Shown here piece after piece: positions 42,286-53,640 of a stretch of DNA of 64,000 nt. Numbering within the stretch: the first letter of the stretch is position 1; each line of letters opens with the position of its first letter. This DNA is from Maratus speciosus (lineage: Eukaryota; Arthropoda; Arachnida; Araneae; Salticidae). The notes below the pieces were generated by a model. It was not told the origin of the DNA. It ran no database searches and was given only the letters and a program-made list of their open reading frames with translations. The position numbers were made by a program, and so were the translations under genes. The stretch is from contig OZ010791.1 of assembly GCA_963932465.1 (NCBI GenBank), forward strand, positions 622,301,800 to 622,365,799, written 5' to 3'.

Positions 42286-45200
42286 TTAAAATTTTTTAGT
42301 GGCAGGCTTTTGTGATTGAACAAGGGCTGCTTGCAGAGTGCTTTTAAGGATTTTACAATATAAAATTATGGCTCTTGAACTACTATTAATCAAATACAGT
42401 AATAGGGATAACAAAAATCATTAAATAGTTTATTTTAAAAAATTACTTGTATTTTCATCAGATATACTGATTATTACTACCATATGTTATGTGTAACATA
42501 TTTATTAGAAAAGTTTCAACTATTTTCATGAAGTTTTGGATCCCCCCCCCCTGACATACTGTCAAATTTCGCGAGGGTTTTTTTTCTTGTGATGTTCCTC
42601 CCCCGACCGAGAATGGAGCGGGTTTTTTACAATCAACTGATTAATTTTGTTTTTCTTTTATTGCTACTTTTTTATGTTAGTGTGGTGATCTTTCAAATGC
42701 TATTGCACAACGAGGCGATAAACGCGCTACTCTGTAAGTGGCACGGTAACCCTCCAGTATACAGGTGGAATTGATAAAAAGAGTTTTTGTAGTCGGAATA
42801 TGCGGAATGTTACAGAATAGTGACTTGTTTAATGAAAGCAGAATAAAAACTTAATATTTAATTTAAGATGCGAGTCAGATTAATATATTAATTGAAATGA
42901 TTACTGAGTAATCACTTTATTAGTTTATACAAAGTCTAATTATCAAGACAGCTACAATGCAGCTGCTAATGAAATTTTGTGAAACCAATCTTTTCTAAAC
43001 AGTAACATGTTCTGAATTGTTCTTATTTACAATTATACTTCATTACCACAAATACCATATAAGGGAGCTGGCTACTTTTATATTTTTTAAAAGTAAATTA
43101 TTTAAAGCTTTCTTTTAAGCATATTAACTTTAAAATTAAATAAAAACAAGTATCTTACTTTTGCAAAAAAGCTGTTTTATCTCATTTATCTATAAACTTT
43201 AATTACTAAATAAGGAAAAGTATCATGATGAAAATTTTTACTTTTAGGAGCTCAAAACAACCAGTCAGGATAAAAGGGTTCATTTTGAGCTAATCGTGAT
43301 AATTTAAGTATATAAAGTAGAATTTACTATCAGTCAAAAATATGTCCAAGACTGAAGGTCTTGCACCCATGGCTGTAATCAATTAGCCTAAAAGCATAGC
43401 TTCAGGTGTTTTTTTTTTTTTTTTTTTCTTTATTACAGAGATAAACGGCAATAAGAATTTTTTTTCCCCTTTAGGTTAAATTTTATAAAAATAAAATACT
43501 ACGATGCTTTAATTTTTGAAGCTGAAAAGAGTTGTATAAAAAAAATAAATAAACGAAAGATGTCATTTTAAGTCAATTTTCGTTTATAATATTATTAGAA
43601 ACGATTCGCAAATGAATCATTTTATAAACGGGATTGGAAATCTTAATTTTGATTTCGTCATACCTTTTGTTTAAATTGTGCGTTCTTTAAAAATGAAAGA
43701 TTTTGTTTAATTTCTTTAAAACAAAACTCAAAATTAAATTATTAATCTATCTGTATTACACTCACATATCACAAGAAATACCTATGATAACAAGAACGTT
43801 ATTTTGTAAGGAAAACAGTTATAAGTATTGTTGAAAATAAAAACAATTCAGAACATTATACTAATTAGAAAAGATCGGTTGCAAAGAATGCTGTCTGGAT
43901 AATTAGAAATTGTACTCACTTTCTCCCCTTGGAATACCATTTCAAGATCTTTGATATTTCTTATTTCTTCAGTCAACTTCGCGTATCGCGTAGTAATACA
44001 TGGCGAAGTCTTATGGCGAATGCGATGAATTTTCATATCGATACGAGAATTTTCGATAAATATCGAATTTCGATATGAGAATTTTTTTAAAAATGTGAAA
44101 TATTTTCTCCTTAAAAAATGTTTACTTACTATGAATAACAGTGAAATAAAATACCTATAATTACAAAATACTGCTCCATTTTAAAAAATCAGCCTAAGTA
44201 TTTTAAAGCACATAATAAACTGTTTTCGTAGTTTAAAAAAAGATTTATTGCCAATATTCAGATTTTTAACTGTGACCTAAATTGCGCAAAACCGATGTGC
44301 AACGTTCTGTCTGCTAGCCCATAGAATAACATATAATCCGCGATCCTAAGAAGTCCATTTTTTCATGCGGATTATATAAAAATTAAGAGTTTTCCTAGAT
44401 ACTAGGTTAGTCTTATCCACTTCGTCAAAAACAGATTCATTTTATATATTAAGGTTTTTAAAAAAATCTAGACCGTTTCGGAGAAAAAAAAAAGACAAAC
44501 TTACACCATCGAAATTGCTTTCAAAATGGGTTTACAGATCTGAAAATATACTGCACGTAGAATTGTAAAAAATTCAGAATAGGATTAGACTGCAGATATA
44601 AGACTGTTTAAAAAAAATCAGAACAATAGGACCTATATTTGATGAGTTATTAACAGGCGGCTTTTCGCATTTTCTTTGATGTCGAGTTAGCTGTATATAT
44701 GAGTTCCGCCATCTACGAATTCTACGTTACGATACGATGCGATTTTAGGCTTAAGGCTGCGTCACTCGGAATACTACCGTCTTCCATGATAAATACATTT
44801 TATTTAAAAAAAAATCTATTTTGCACACTTTGTTGCATCAGTAAAATCTGCAAATGAGACCAATTTTTAATGTTTTCTATTGTTAGTTTAAAAGAAAATA
44901 CATATATATAATTTAAAATCTCTATAAACAATCAGTTTTTTTCCCCCCACTTACTATAGAATAGATATATATCGCATAACATAATTTTATGGAATGTGTG
45001 ATCCTAAAAACTAGTAAATCTGCAGATCAAGAGCCTCAACGTCATCTCTGCAACTTATTGTTTTTAGCAAACTTTGCGTAATATTAATCTTTCTACAAAA
45101 ACAAAATTTAAACTTTTTAAATTACACAAACATTTATAAAAGGAAAAAAAAATATTTCGATGGTTTCAGACATTAGAAGTGTTAAATTAAACACGTTGTT

Positions 45201-45482
45201 ATGTAATGATATTCTGAAATTCTCACGAGCTACTTATTCTAGTAATTTTTATATAATAAAGCAAATTTCTTCAGGGGGGCGCCTCCTGAACCACCCGTTG
45301 TGTAATTTATTTTGCATTTGTAATTTTCTATTGATTGAGTTAATGATTATCCTATATCTTAGATTCCTTTTTACACTGTGATTGATAAGGATAAGCAACA
45401 ATTTGGTCAAGCATTTTACGTTATCCTAATATCCATACAGCAGTATTTATTTGCCTGCTAACCACAAACATCTGTATCTAAT
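42286..45482. other. About 3.2 kb with no identifiable gene
   Basis: AT-rich sequence with homopolymer tracts (43410-43429) and a patch of ATCGATA/TATCGAAATTTCGATA-like short inverted motifs around 44034-44085. No frame over 75 codons, no terminal repeat pairs recognised. The last five bases (45478-45482, CTAAT) are the left target duplication of the gypsy element. Confidence 0.5.
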
Positions 45483-47152
45483 TGTTGGCATGATTTCAAC
45501 ATTTTGGATATTTAGAACTATTTTTTTGAAGGAAAAAGATATATATATATATATGAATAAGTTTACTGTCGATATCATCTATGTATATATTTATCTAAGT
45601 GATTATTTTATCTAATTGATTAATTTTTTAATTCAAGTTTTTTTTTTCAATGTACAGTATTATTGTTTTTATGTATGCATTTATTAGTACATTATTATTA
45701 TTTTATTAAGGATGGGTACCAAGAGCATTAAGTATTTTCCCAGGCAAGTGTTTTGCTAAGGGGAAAGCTTAATTGCCAGTTACTATCTGTATGTATGATA
45801 TTACGATGTAAAGTAAAGAATTGGACAGTTTTGGTACAAAAGAGGGACTTTTATGACCTCATGTTTTATGGGACAGCTGCAGGATCTTCGTGTGGGAGCC
45901 CGCGGTCTCGTGGGAAAGTGGGGTTTGAAATATCGGATGTAGGAGGGTCGGAAGGCCCTCTGCATTTCGGGGACCCACTGACCACTGGCCGACACGAAGG
46001 CGGGTCCAGGCAGCGGCGAGTGGTTGGAGATTTTAATTATGCTGAATATGTTAATTCGCATCCACCACTCAGGGCCGCACATGCAAATTTTTAACAGAGA
46101 GAGATTTTCTTTTTCTCGAAAAAAATACAGAGTTACAAAAAGAGTTCCAGAGTGCGGTAGTTATTTTTTTCAAGCCCTTTTTGGCTGATCTGCCCATGTT
46201 TACTTGCGCTGTCTAAGACGAGCAATATAGTAGTGTTAATTTTTTTTTAAAAAATGATTTAAACATTTTTGCTTTTGGCCCAGACCTGGGTGGAATTTAG
46301 TGTAAATAAAACTAAAATTACGGAACACGAATATGTGTGTTGTGGTTCTACAAACAAAAAAAAAGAACTTTTGGATATATATATATAACTGTCAAGTCTA
46401 CAACTCTAAAAGGATCTTGTGACCCCAATGGGGAAAAAGGTACGATGTTATGGATGTTCTCTTTTCTATTGTGTACCGTTTTAATATCAAATGTTTTGAA
46501 TTGGGAATAGGGTGCCCAGGAGAACTTGTCAACTTCAATTAATATCCAAATTAGTGGTTTTTTTTTTATGAGTTATTATTTTGGATGGTAAAAGTATGAA
46601 TTATTTAATTGTAACTTAATATAATTTGCCTGTGGTGTAAATAAATGATGTATTATTATTAATTCCCTTCTTTGTTATTATTTGTTAAAAGTCTTGCTAA
46701 TTACTTATTTTACGTATTTAGAAATTACCTGACTGCTTAATATTATTATTAGACCATATATGTAAAAGCCATAATTAAATTTATCTTGTAGGGTTGGTTT
46801 GTCTGAAAATTGGGGAGTTATATTTAGTGGTTTTAATTATATTATATATTTCCCTTCAAACCAATTGGCCATAGGTTAGTTATCTTCTAAACATTTCACA
46901 ACGCATTGTCTTATTTATTCAAGATAACCTTTTAGGTAAATGACCGTAGGTTATCTATTAACTAACTAGGCTTTTACGATCACCAGGTCCTCTATAATTA
47001 GAGGCCCCTATAAGATAGATTTTCTTTTGGATCAAGTAAGTTCGGAGAAAAGGGTGCGCCCAACACTCTTGTTAGCTTGTGTTAGGGAATTTATAGATAA
47101 ATTAAGATATTCATTAACCTAATTTTTAATAGTTGTCTAGATCTTGCCAGCA
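45483..47152 (+). repeat. 5' LTR of gypsy element (1670 bp)
   Basis: Direct repeat of 59988-61657. Unusually long LTR with a GC-rich island (about 45880-46080) in otherwise AT-rich DNA. AATAAA signals at 46305-46310 and 46639-46644. A 113-codon frame (45753-46094) crosses the island; see findings. An (AT)n tract is at about 45540-45554. Confidence 0.97.
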
Positions 47153-47170
47153 TGGGCTTCCCCGATACTT
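47153..47170 (+). promoter_or_regulatory. Expected primer-binding-site position, gypsy element
   Basis: TGGGCTTCCCCGATACTT directly follows the LTR and starts with TGG as a tRNA-primed site should. I could not match it to a specific tRNA 3' end, so the primer is undetermined. Confidence 0.4.
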
Positions 47171-47720
47171 AGGTGGTACCGTGATCTCTTCCTTTGGGAA
47201 CGTGAGGTTATTATTGTTTTATCTTAATTATAATTACATTTTGGGTCAAATTAATTACATTAATAATTTTTTGTATACTTTAGGTATTAAAATTCTAAGG
47301 ATATTTAGGTCTAAATTATTATGCAGATAATTTCAATTTTTTCATCCTACATATTAAATTTTTTTTTGTTTTGTCCGAATGACAAAGTTCTCCTGTGGAC
47401 AAAACAAAGATTGGCACAACTTTTATAACAAGGTTCAGTCATGACAAATGATAATATGAGAAAATATATTATTGAAAATTATATATTTACTTTTTATATA
47501 TGTTTTTCTCAGGTTTAGGAGTTTGTTAAATATATCGAGTTGAATTATAATGAGTAATTGTATATTATACATGTGCATTAAGAAATAATAATAGAGGGGT
47601 ATTATTATGATAAAAGAAAAAATAAATAAGAAAAAATAAATAAATAAAAAGAAAATAATAAAATTTTTCTATAATTTATCAGTGCAACTGATAGAAAAGG
47701 TAGAAATACATAGATGTAAA

Positions 47721-47762
<42 letters not shown>

Positions 47763-48031
47763 TTATGTGTGGCTGAGATGGTGCACTTGAAGAAAGATTT
47801 ATATACATTACATTAATTTTTCTTTTCCTCTATTTTTCGGAAGAATTTATTTTTTTTGGAGTATGCGTTATATGTACTGTGATTAGTTCTCTTATTCCTA
47901 AGGGTTTTTCTTTGAATGGTGTGTTTATAATTCTTTACATTTTATATTTGATTTTTCATGGTATTTCATATTATTAATAATTTTTGCAATTGGAAATTTT
48001 ACACCCAATTTATTTAAAATAATGTTAGCGC
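47171..48031 (+). other. gypsy 5' leader, non-coding
   Basis: An 860-base leader between the LTR and gag, AT-rich, with an (AT)n tract at about 47730-47759. A packaging signal would be expected here but cannot be read from sequence. Confidence 0.6.
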
Positions 48032-49375
48032 ATGGGAAATAAGTCTAAAATTAAAAAGCGTACCAGTTCGGAATTTAATAATTTCATTATTGAAGCGCGT
48101 ACCCGTCTTGCACAGAGTAAGTTAAAAAATTCAACGAATAAAGTAAATATGTCTAAAACGGATACCGAAAAGGCGAATACGGATAATTTATTAAATGTGA
48201 TTGCACCATATGATGGGAAGAAAGAATGTAATATACATTATTTTATTCAGGAGTTCGATAGAGCTGCCGTCCAGACGAACTTTTCTAATGAAGTGAAATT
48301 AATAATTTTACGCTCAAAATTTGTCGGAACGGCACGTGAAAGGTTGCAAACGGATGTAGAACTAAATTCGGAAACCGATTATGCGAAATTTAAAGAAAAA
48401 GCGATCCAAACCTTTGACACAAAAAAAACATTCGGTGAATCACATAATGATTTTTCAAAGATTCAACAAAAACCAGCGGAGAGTATCTCGGATTATATTG
48501 TGAGATTTAATCTGGTAGCTGCGAAATTTTTTGACATTTCGGGTCTTTCTAACAAGGCAGATGCGCGGAAATTATTTGATTTGATGAAATTACACCGATT
48601 CTTAGAATCTATCAAACCGGATATTGCTTTGGAAATAAGAAAGAGAGCGATTGATCAGTATAAGGAAGCAACCGAAATTGCCCTAACAGTGGAAGAGGCG
48701 TTTTTGTCGGTTAAGTTTGAGGAATTAAATGCGATAGGTACAAGTACAACAACTGAATTTTGCGAATCATTATTAAGAAAAAATGAAAAACAAGAAAAGG
48801 AATTAAATCAGTTGAGAGCTGAATTGGAAAAATTAAAATGTAAGCCAACAGAAAAATGGCAAAATAATTCACGAAATAATACGAGGTATTGTAATATATG
48901 TAATTTAAGAAATCATGATACGGAAGAATGTCGTTATAATGTAAATAATAAAAGAGAGTATCGGAATAATGATTATCAACAGAATTTTCCAACACATGGA
49001 CAAAATATGCAGGGATTTACAAGCTCTAATAATGAGTCTCGGAATTTTCAGGGGTACGGAAGTGTAGGTAATTGGAATTTTCCTCCACCCCCTCTTCCTC
49101 CTTCATTGCCAATGGGTCAAAATTATCAGTATAATTATGTCCCACAGGGACAGCCTTCAGGTTATGGTAATTATGGTGTGGGAAATATTCATCCTAATTA
49201 TAACTATGGGCAGAATTTTCCGAATGGGCAGGGGTATCACCCACAAAATCAAGGTCAAATAAATCCCCAGGAAAATTATAGGAATGTGAATAATGCGAAT
49301 CGCGATAATAGTACATCAAATAAAACAGAGGGACGTAAGATAACGGGAAATAAGCAACGTTCGGGAAACATATAA
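48032..49375 (+). CDS. gag: gypsy Gag polyprotein
   Basis: 447 codons. Gag forms the particle shell and binds element RNA. A basic N-terminus is followed by a capsid-like region (residues about 50-225, with YFIQEFDRAA and SDYIVRFNLVAAKF blocks typical of retrotransposon Gag) and a short coiled coil (LLRKNEKQEKELNQLRAELE, about 248-270). Next comes one CCHC zinc knuckle CNICNLRNHDTEEC at 287-300, then a long N/Q/G/Y-rich tail (about 310-440) with a PPPPLPPSLP stretch. The tail is low-complexity and may drive condensation, which is inference. The stop TAA at 49373 lies 4 bases after the slippery heptamer at 49363-49369, so a fraction of ribosomes should pass into pol. Confidence 0.95.
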   Translation: MGNKSKIKKRTSSEFNNFIIEARTRLAQSKLKNSTNKVNMSKTDTEKANTDNLLNVIAPYDGKKECNIHYFIQEFDRAAVQTNFSNEVKLIILRSKFVGTARERLQTDVELNSETDYAKFKEKAIQTFDTKKTFGESHNDFSKIQQKPAESISDYIVRFNLVAAKFFDISGLSNKADARKLFDLMKLHRFLESIKPDIALEIRKRAIDQYKEATEIALTVEEAFLSVKFEELNAIGTSTTTEFCESLLRKNEKQEKELNQLRAELEKLKCKPTEKWQNNSRNNTRYCNICNLRNHDTEECRYNVNNKREYRNNDYQQNFPTHGQNMQGFTSSNNESRNFQGYGSVGNWNFPPPPLPPSLPMGQNYQYNYVPQGQPSGYGNYGVGNIHPNYNYGQNFPNGQGYHPQNQGQINPQENYRNVNNANRDNSTSNKTEGRKITGNKQRSGNI

Positions 49376-52300
49376 GGGGATCTGGGGATACTAAGAATGA
49401 GGAGCAGGAATCGGTCCTCAGATCCCAAAATACGAAGGTTATAGCGAGTGTTAGTGATAAAGAAATGGAAAATGTACCAATTATTAATTTTGATATTAAA
49501 GGAATAAAAGTTTCAGCTCTTTTAGATACGGGCGGAGCAGTGTCTTTAATTTCAGCCAGTTTATTTGAAAAAATAAAAGAAAATAATGTAAAATTTAAAT
49601 ATTTGGGCCATAGGATTAGAATACAATCTTTTAGCGGTACATCAATTCCATTTACACATTGTATACAATTGTCATTTAAATTACAGAATGCATTTACTTC
49701 TGGCACATTTTATGTAACAGAAAATAATTTTAAGGCATCTTATAATATGTTGTTGGGATATGATTATTTAAAAACAAATCAAATGGTGATTGACATAGAA
49801 AAAAAAATGTTGAAATTTAAAAATGCGAAAATTCCACTCAATCATAATGATAACAAATTACCAGTGCAGGACATAAATATTATAATTACTGAAGAAGTAG
49901 AAAATGTAGTTACTAAAAAGGAGAGTAAGAGAAACAAAATATGGGTAAAATCAGTGCACAAAATTTATATTGCTGCAGGGCAAGAAAAAATCGCTACTTT
50001 ACTATGTCCTGATTTTATAGAAGAAAACAGTATGGTACTTTTTGAGCCAGATATTCATAATTTGGGCATTAAATGTTATAACTCGGTACACGAAATATCT
50101 CAGAACAGAATTATTAATGTAATAATTAAGAATATTTCGGATAAGAAAATTATTCTACAGAAGGGTACAAAATTTGGGAATTTAATTTTAGACATTGATT
50201 TTGGAACGGATGAAGTGCCTGAAAATATTATAGACGGTAAGGTACATGAGATTAATACTTTAAGTATTGAGGAAGTTCGTAAATTGAGGGAAACAGAAAT
50301 TTCACCGGAAGATTTTGATCTTGCGCATCTTCCCAAAGAACTACAGGAAAAGATGGAGAACCTTTTGATGCAACATTTACATGCATTTTCGAAATCTTAC
50401 AAATCGTTAGGTCAGACATCCTTAGTCACCCCCCAAATCAAATTGGCGCACAATCATGCTATACAGTCTAAACCTTATAAGATTCCTCATACAGTGCGAG
50501 AATATGCACAAGCAGAGATAAGAAAGTTGTTGGAGGCAAATATTATTGAGAAAAGCAAATCTTCGTACGCGTTTCCGGTATTATTTGTAAAAAAGAAGAC
50601 TGCGGAGAACCAGGAGTTAAAATATCGTTTAGCTTGTGATTATAGATTACTAAATGCAATATTAGAAGGATATGCTTATCCGATACCTGATATTCGTGAA
50701 TTGTTGCAGAAAATTAGCGGAAAAAAATATTATACAGTCCTGGACCTCCACAGCGCATTTTTCCAAATAAATTTACAACCACAAGACAGGGAAAAGTTAG
50801 CATTTATAACGGAATTTGGCAAGTTTCAGCCAGTGAGAATGAATTTTGGCTTGAAGGTCAGTCCAACTACTTTCGCAGAATTAATGGACTTAGTTTTAGG
50901 CGACTTCAATAAAGAGGAAGTCACATATTTTATAGACGATGTCCTTATTGCGGCGAATTCGGTGGAAAGAATGCTAACTCTAATTGCAGAGGTCTTAAAA
51001 AAATTGATTAACAACAATTTAACAATAGAGCCACGAAAGATGCAAATATGCAAACATGAAATTGAATTCTTAGGTTTTAGGGTTCATGAAAACGGTTATT
51101 CTCCTTCGAAAAAGAATATTGAAAAAATTCAAAATTTGGCAAGGCCTAAAAACAAAAAGGGTGTCAAATCTCTTTTAGGAATGGCCAATTACTTTAGATC
51201 GTTAATACATAAATATTCGGAAATTGTAGATCCATTAGTTCAAATGACCAAAGAAAAAGTAAAATTTAATTGGAACGAAGAGGCGGAAAAAGCATTTTTG
51301 GCCATTCAAGAAGCTATTTTACATAATCCAACTTTAAAAGCGCCAAATTTCAACAAGGAATTTTTTTTAATTACGGACGCATCTAAGACAGCACTTTCTG
51401 CAATCTTAGCACAGAAACAGGGAGAGGATTATGTACCGAGTGAATTTTACGGACGAAAATTAAAGGATTCTGAGAAAAAATATCCTAGTATAAAGTACGA
51501 ATTACTAGCGATTCATGATGCTTGTGTTTATTTTGAAAATTTTCTTTTGGGAAAAAAATTTACAATACTCACCGATTCTAAAGCTTTGACTGATCATCTT
51601 AAGTTAGAAAAACAGAGCGATATCATAGCAAGGTGGATAATGAGGTTAGGGAATTTTGATTTTGAGATAGGATTTATTCCTGGCGAAGAGAACCCGGCAG
51701 ATTTCGTCTCAAGAAATATAAATAATATAACGGCTTTAAATGAACTTCAAAATGATTTATTTAAAGTTAATTCTAATCTTTCAGAAGAAAAGATAAGAGA
51801 GGCTCAAAATGATGATCCAAAACTTAAATTAATTATTCAGAAAATTGAAAATGGTAAACCAAATCGCCAGACTAAGAAATTTGAGTTAAAGGACAACAAA
51901 GTACTAATATTGAAGCAACGGTATAAAGATAAACCACTGCTGATAGCTCCTAATAAATTAATATTTGAAATAATTCAAGAAGCTCATAAGGCACATTTTG
52001 GTTTTCCCAAAACATATGAATTAGTGAAAACAAGATTTTACTGGTTTGGGATGTATAGGGATGTAAAAAATTATTGTGCAGCTTGCATACCTTGTAACAA
52101 AAATAAGCAGCATAAAATGATTAAGGTTCCCTTACAGAAAGTGGAGAAAGATCATATAATAGGCTCAGTGGTGCATACGGATATTGTGGGCAAACTACCA
52201 CAGACCTTAAAAAAACACTGTTTTATCTTGACGATCATTGACGTTGCGTCAAGATTTTTACAGGCAATACCATTGCGTAATGTAGAGACACAAACGATAC

Positions 52301-53028
52301 TAAATGCACTCACAAATTACATTAGTACATTTGGCCTCTTTCGAGAATTAATTGTGGATAACGCGAAATATTTTCGGGGAACCCTTTTTAAAGAATTTAT
52401 GACAGCAATGGGGGTGAACCTCCACTTTTGCTCTACTTATAAACCTTCCTCGAATGGAATTCTTGAAGTGACTCACAAAGAGTTAAAGTCGTCGATTAGT
52501 GCAATGGCAAGAACAACAACGGAATGGGATATAAGGTTGCCGTTCTTTATTCTGTCGCATAATACTTCGATGCACAGAGCTTTAGGATACCGTCCTGATA
52601 AGCTGTTTTTCGCTAGAGAAACGGCCAACCATTTTACAGCTCTAGAGGAGCCGGATATGTTATGTACACAACAGTTTGTTCAAAAACGTATTGCACATAT
52701 GAAAGAAGTTTATAAAACTGCACTCGCAAACCAAGAACGAATGGCGAAAGAATATGTGGGCAAAGATTTTGAAAAAGTTGTGAAATTGGAAATTGGGGAT
52801 CAAGTATACTTAAAAAATGTTGGACGCCCATTGGCGTTACATCCTAAGTTCGACGGTCCTTATGAAGTTGTAAAGGTGGCAAGACGCAATAATTATATTT
52901 TGAAACATATACTCGAACCTAATAAAAAAAAGATTCAACGCCATATTACTCACATGTGGAAGCCAAGTGCTAAAATTAAATTACCTCAAACGAACGACAA
53001 CGATGAGGAAAGTACGGAAGAAGTGTAA
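49354..53028 (+). CDS. pol: gypsy Pol: protease, reverse transcriptase, RNase H, integrase
   Basis: The frame is open from 49354, overlapping gag by 22 bases. The first ATG is at 49465, and residues here are numbered from it. Protease DTG at 21-23 (ALLDTGGAVSLIS). RT with LDLHSAFFQI and YFIDD at 488-492. RNase H with TDAS (D638) and LTDSKALTDH. Integrase HHCC region (HKAHFG..YCAACIPC), catalytic D906, D965 and E1001, spacing D-x58-D-x35-E. C-terminal GPY/F-like module (FDGPYEVVKV). No chromodomain is seen. All catalytic residues are present without stops, so the product could be active. Expression is most likely as a Gag-Pol fusion by -1 frameshifting rather than from the internal ATG. Confidence 0.95.
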   Translation, partial: ATFGKHIRGSGDTKNEEQESVLRSQNTKVIASVSDKEMENVPIINFDIKGIKVSALLDTGGAVSLISASLFEKIKENNVKFKYLGHRIRIQSFSGTSIPFTHCIQLSFKLQNAFTSGTFYVTENNFKASYNMLLGYDYLKTNQMVIDIEKKMLKFKNAKIPLNHNDNKLPVQDINIIITEEVENVVTKKESKRNKIWVKSVHKIYIAAGQEKIATLLCPDFIEENSMVLFEPDIHNLGIKCYNSVHEISQNRIINVIIKNISDKKIILQKGTKFGNLILDIDFGTDEVPENIIDGKVHEINTLSIEEVRKLRETEISPEDFDLAHLPKELQEKMENLLMQHLHAFSKSYKSLGQTSLVTPQIKLAHNHAIQSKPYKIPHTVREYAQAEIRKLLEANIIEKSKSSYAFPVLFVKKKTAENQELKYRLACDYRLLNAILEGYAYPIPDIRELLQKISGKKYYTVLDLHSAFFQINLQPQDREKLAFITEFGKFQPVRMNFGLKVSPTTFAELMDLVLGDFNKEEVTYFIDDVLIAANSVERMLTLIAEVLKKLINNNLTIEPRKMQICKHEIEFLGFRVHENGYSPSKKNIEKIQNLARPKNKKGVKSLLGMANYFRSLIHKYSEIVDPLVQMTKEKVKFNWNEEAEKAFLAIQEAILHNPTLKAPNFNKEFFLITDASKTALSAILAQKQGEDYVPSEFYGRKLKDSEKKYPSIKYELLAIHDACVYFENFLLGKKFTILTDSKALTDHLKLEKQSDIIARWIMRLGNFDFEIGFIPGEENPADFVSRNINNITALNELQNDLFKVNSNLSEEKIREAQNDDPKLKLIIQKIENGKPNRQTKKFELKDNKVLILKQRYKDKPLLIAPNKLIFEIIQEAHKAHFGFPKTYELVKTRFYWFGMYRDVKNYCAACIPCNKNKQHKMIKVPLQKVEKDHIIGSVVHTDIVGKLPQTLKKHCFILTIIDVASRFLQAIPLRNVETQTILNALTNYISTFGLFRELIVDNAKYFRGTLFKEFMTAMGVNLHFCSTYKPSSNGILEVTHKELKSSISAMARTTTEWDIRLPFFILSHNTSMHRALGYRPDKLFFARETANHFTALEEPDMLCTQQFVQKRIAHMKEVYKTALANQERMAKEYVGKDFEKVVKLEIGDQVYLKNVGRPLALHPKFDGPYEVVKVARRNNYILKHILEPNKKKIQRHITHMWKPSAKIKLPQTNDNDEESTEEV
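49363..49426 (+). promoter_or_regulatory. -1 ribosomal frameshift signal at the gag-pol junction
   Basis: Heptamer G GGA AAC (49363-49369), in phase with gag codons tcG-GGA-AAC, fits X XXY YYZ. A 7-base spacer containing the gag stop follows. Then GGGATCTGGGGA (49377-49388) pairs with TCCTCAGATCCC (49415-49426) in a 12-bp stem with one G-U pair and a ~26-base loop. Slipping back one base enters exactly the frame of pol, which is open from 49354. Confidence 0.85.
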
Positions 53029-53139
53029 AAATATTTTAAATTTTCTTCATTTTTATGTTTTTTTAGAAGTAGAGGTTGATCTAACTAAAGTATTACACAC
53101 ACAAAAAAAAAAAAAAAAAAAAAGACGGGCGGGAGCTGA

Positions 53140-53640
53140 ATTGTTCTGGTGTATCTACTAGTGTGTATGTTTAGTGTATATAGTGTGTTTAGTAACATAA
53201 TTCAAAGTTTACTTGTTATTTTTCTGTTTATGATGATAAATATGTCACCGAATTGTTCTTTTGTATCTACTAGTGTTTAAGTTTAATGTATATAGGATAT
53301 TTAGTCAGATAATTCGAAATAGGTTTCTATTTTTCGTTCTTTAGGGTGATAAACAGGCCACCGAATTGTGCTTCTGTATCTACTAGTGTTTAAGTTAGTA
53401 TATGTAGTGTAGTGATTCACATGGCCTAAGAGGTGCTTTATATTTTTGAGGTTTAGGGTTATAAACTTGTTATTGAATTGTTTTTATGTATCTACTAGCG
53501 TGTAAGTTTTAGTATGTATAACAGGGTAATTAATGTAGTTTAATATTGGCGATGGAGACAAACAGGTAGTTTAACGGCTTTTATGTATCTACTAGTGTGT
53601 AAGTTTTAATATATATAGTATATTAATCTAGATAGTTTAA
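53140..53640 (+). repeat. 112-bp tandem array after pol
   Basis: GTATCTACTAGTGT recurs near 53151, 53263, 53376, 53488 and 53585 (spacing 112, 113, 112, 97). It is usually preceded by GAATTGTT and followed by AAGTTTTAAT- and TATATAGT-like blocks. Five diverged units immediately downstream of the pol stop. Confidence 0.85.

Noticed and set aside
49465..53028. ATG at 49465 as the natural pol start
   Set aside because: The frame is open further upstream to 49354 and lies downstream of a canonical -1 slippery site, so fusion to Gag is more likely.
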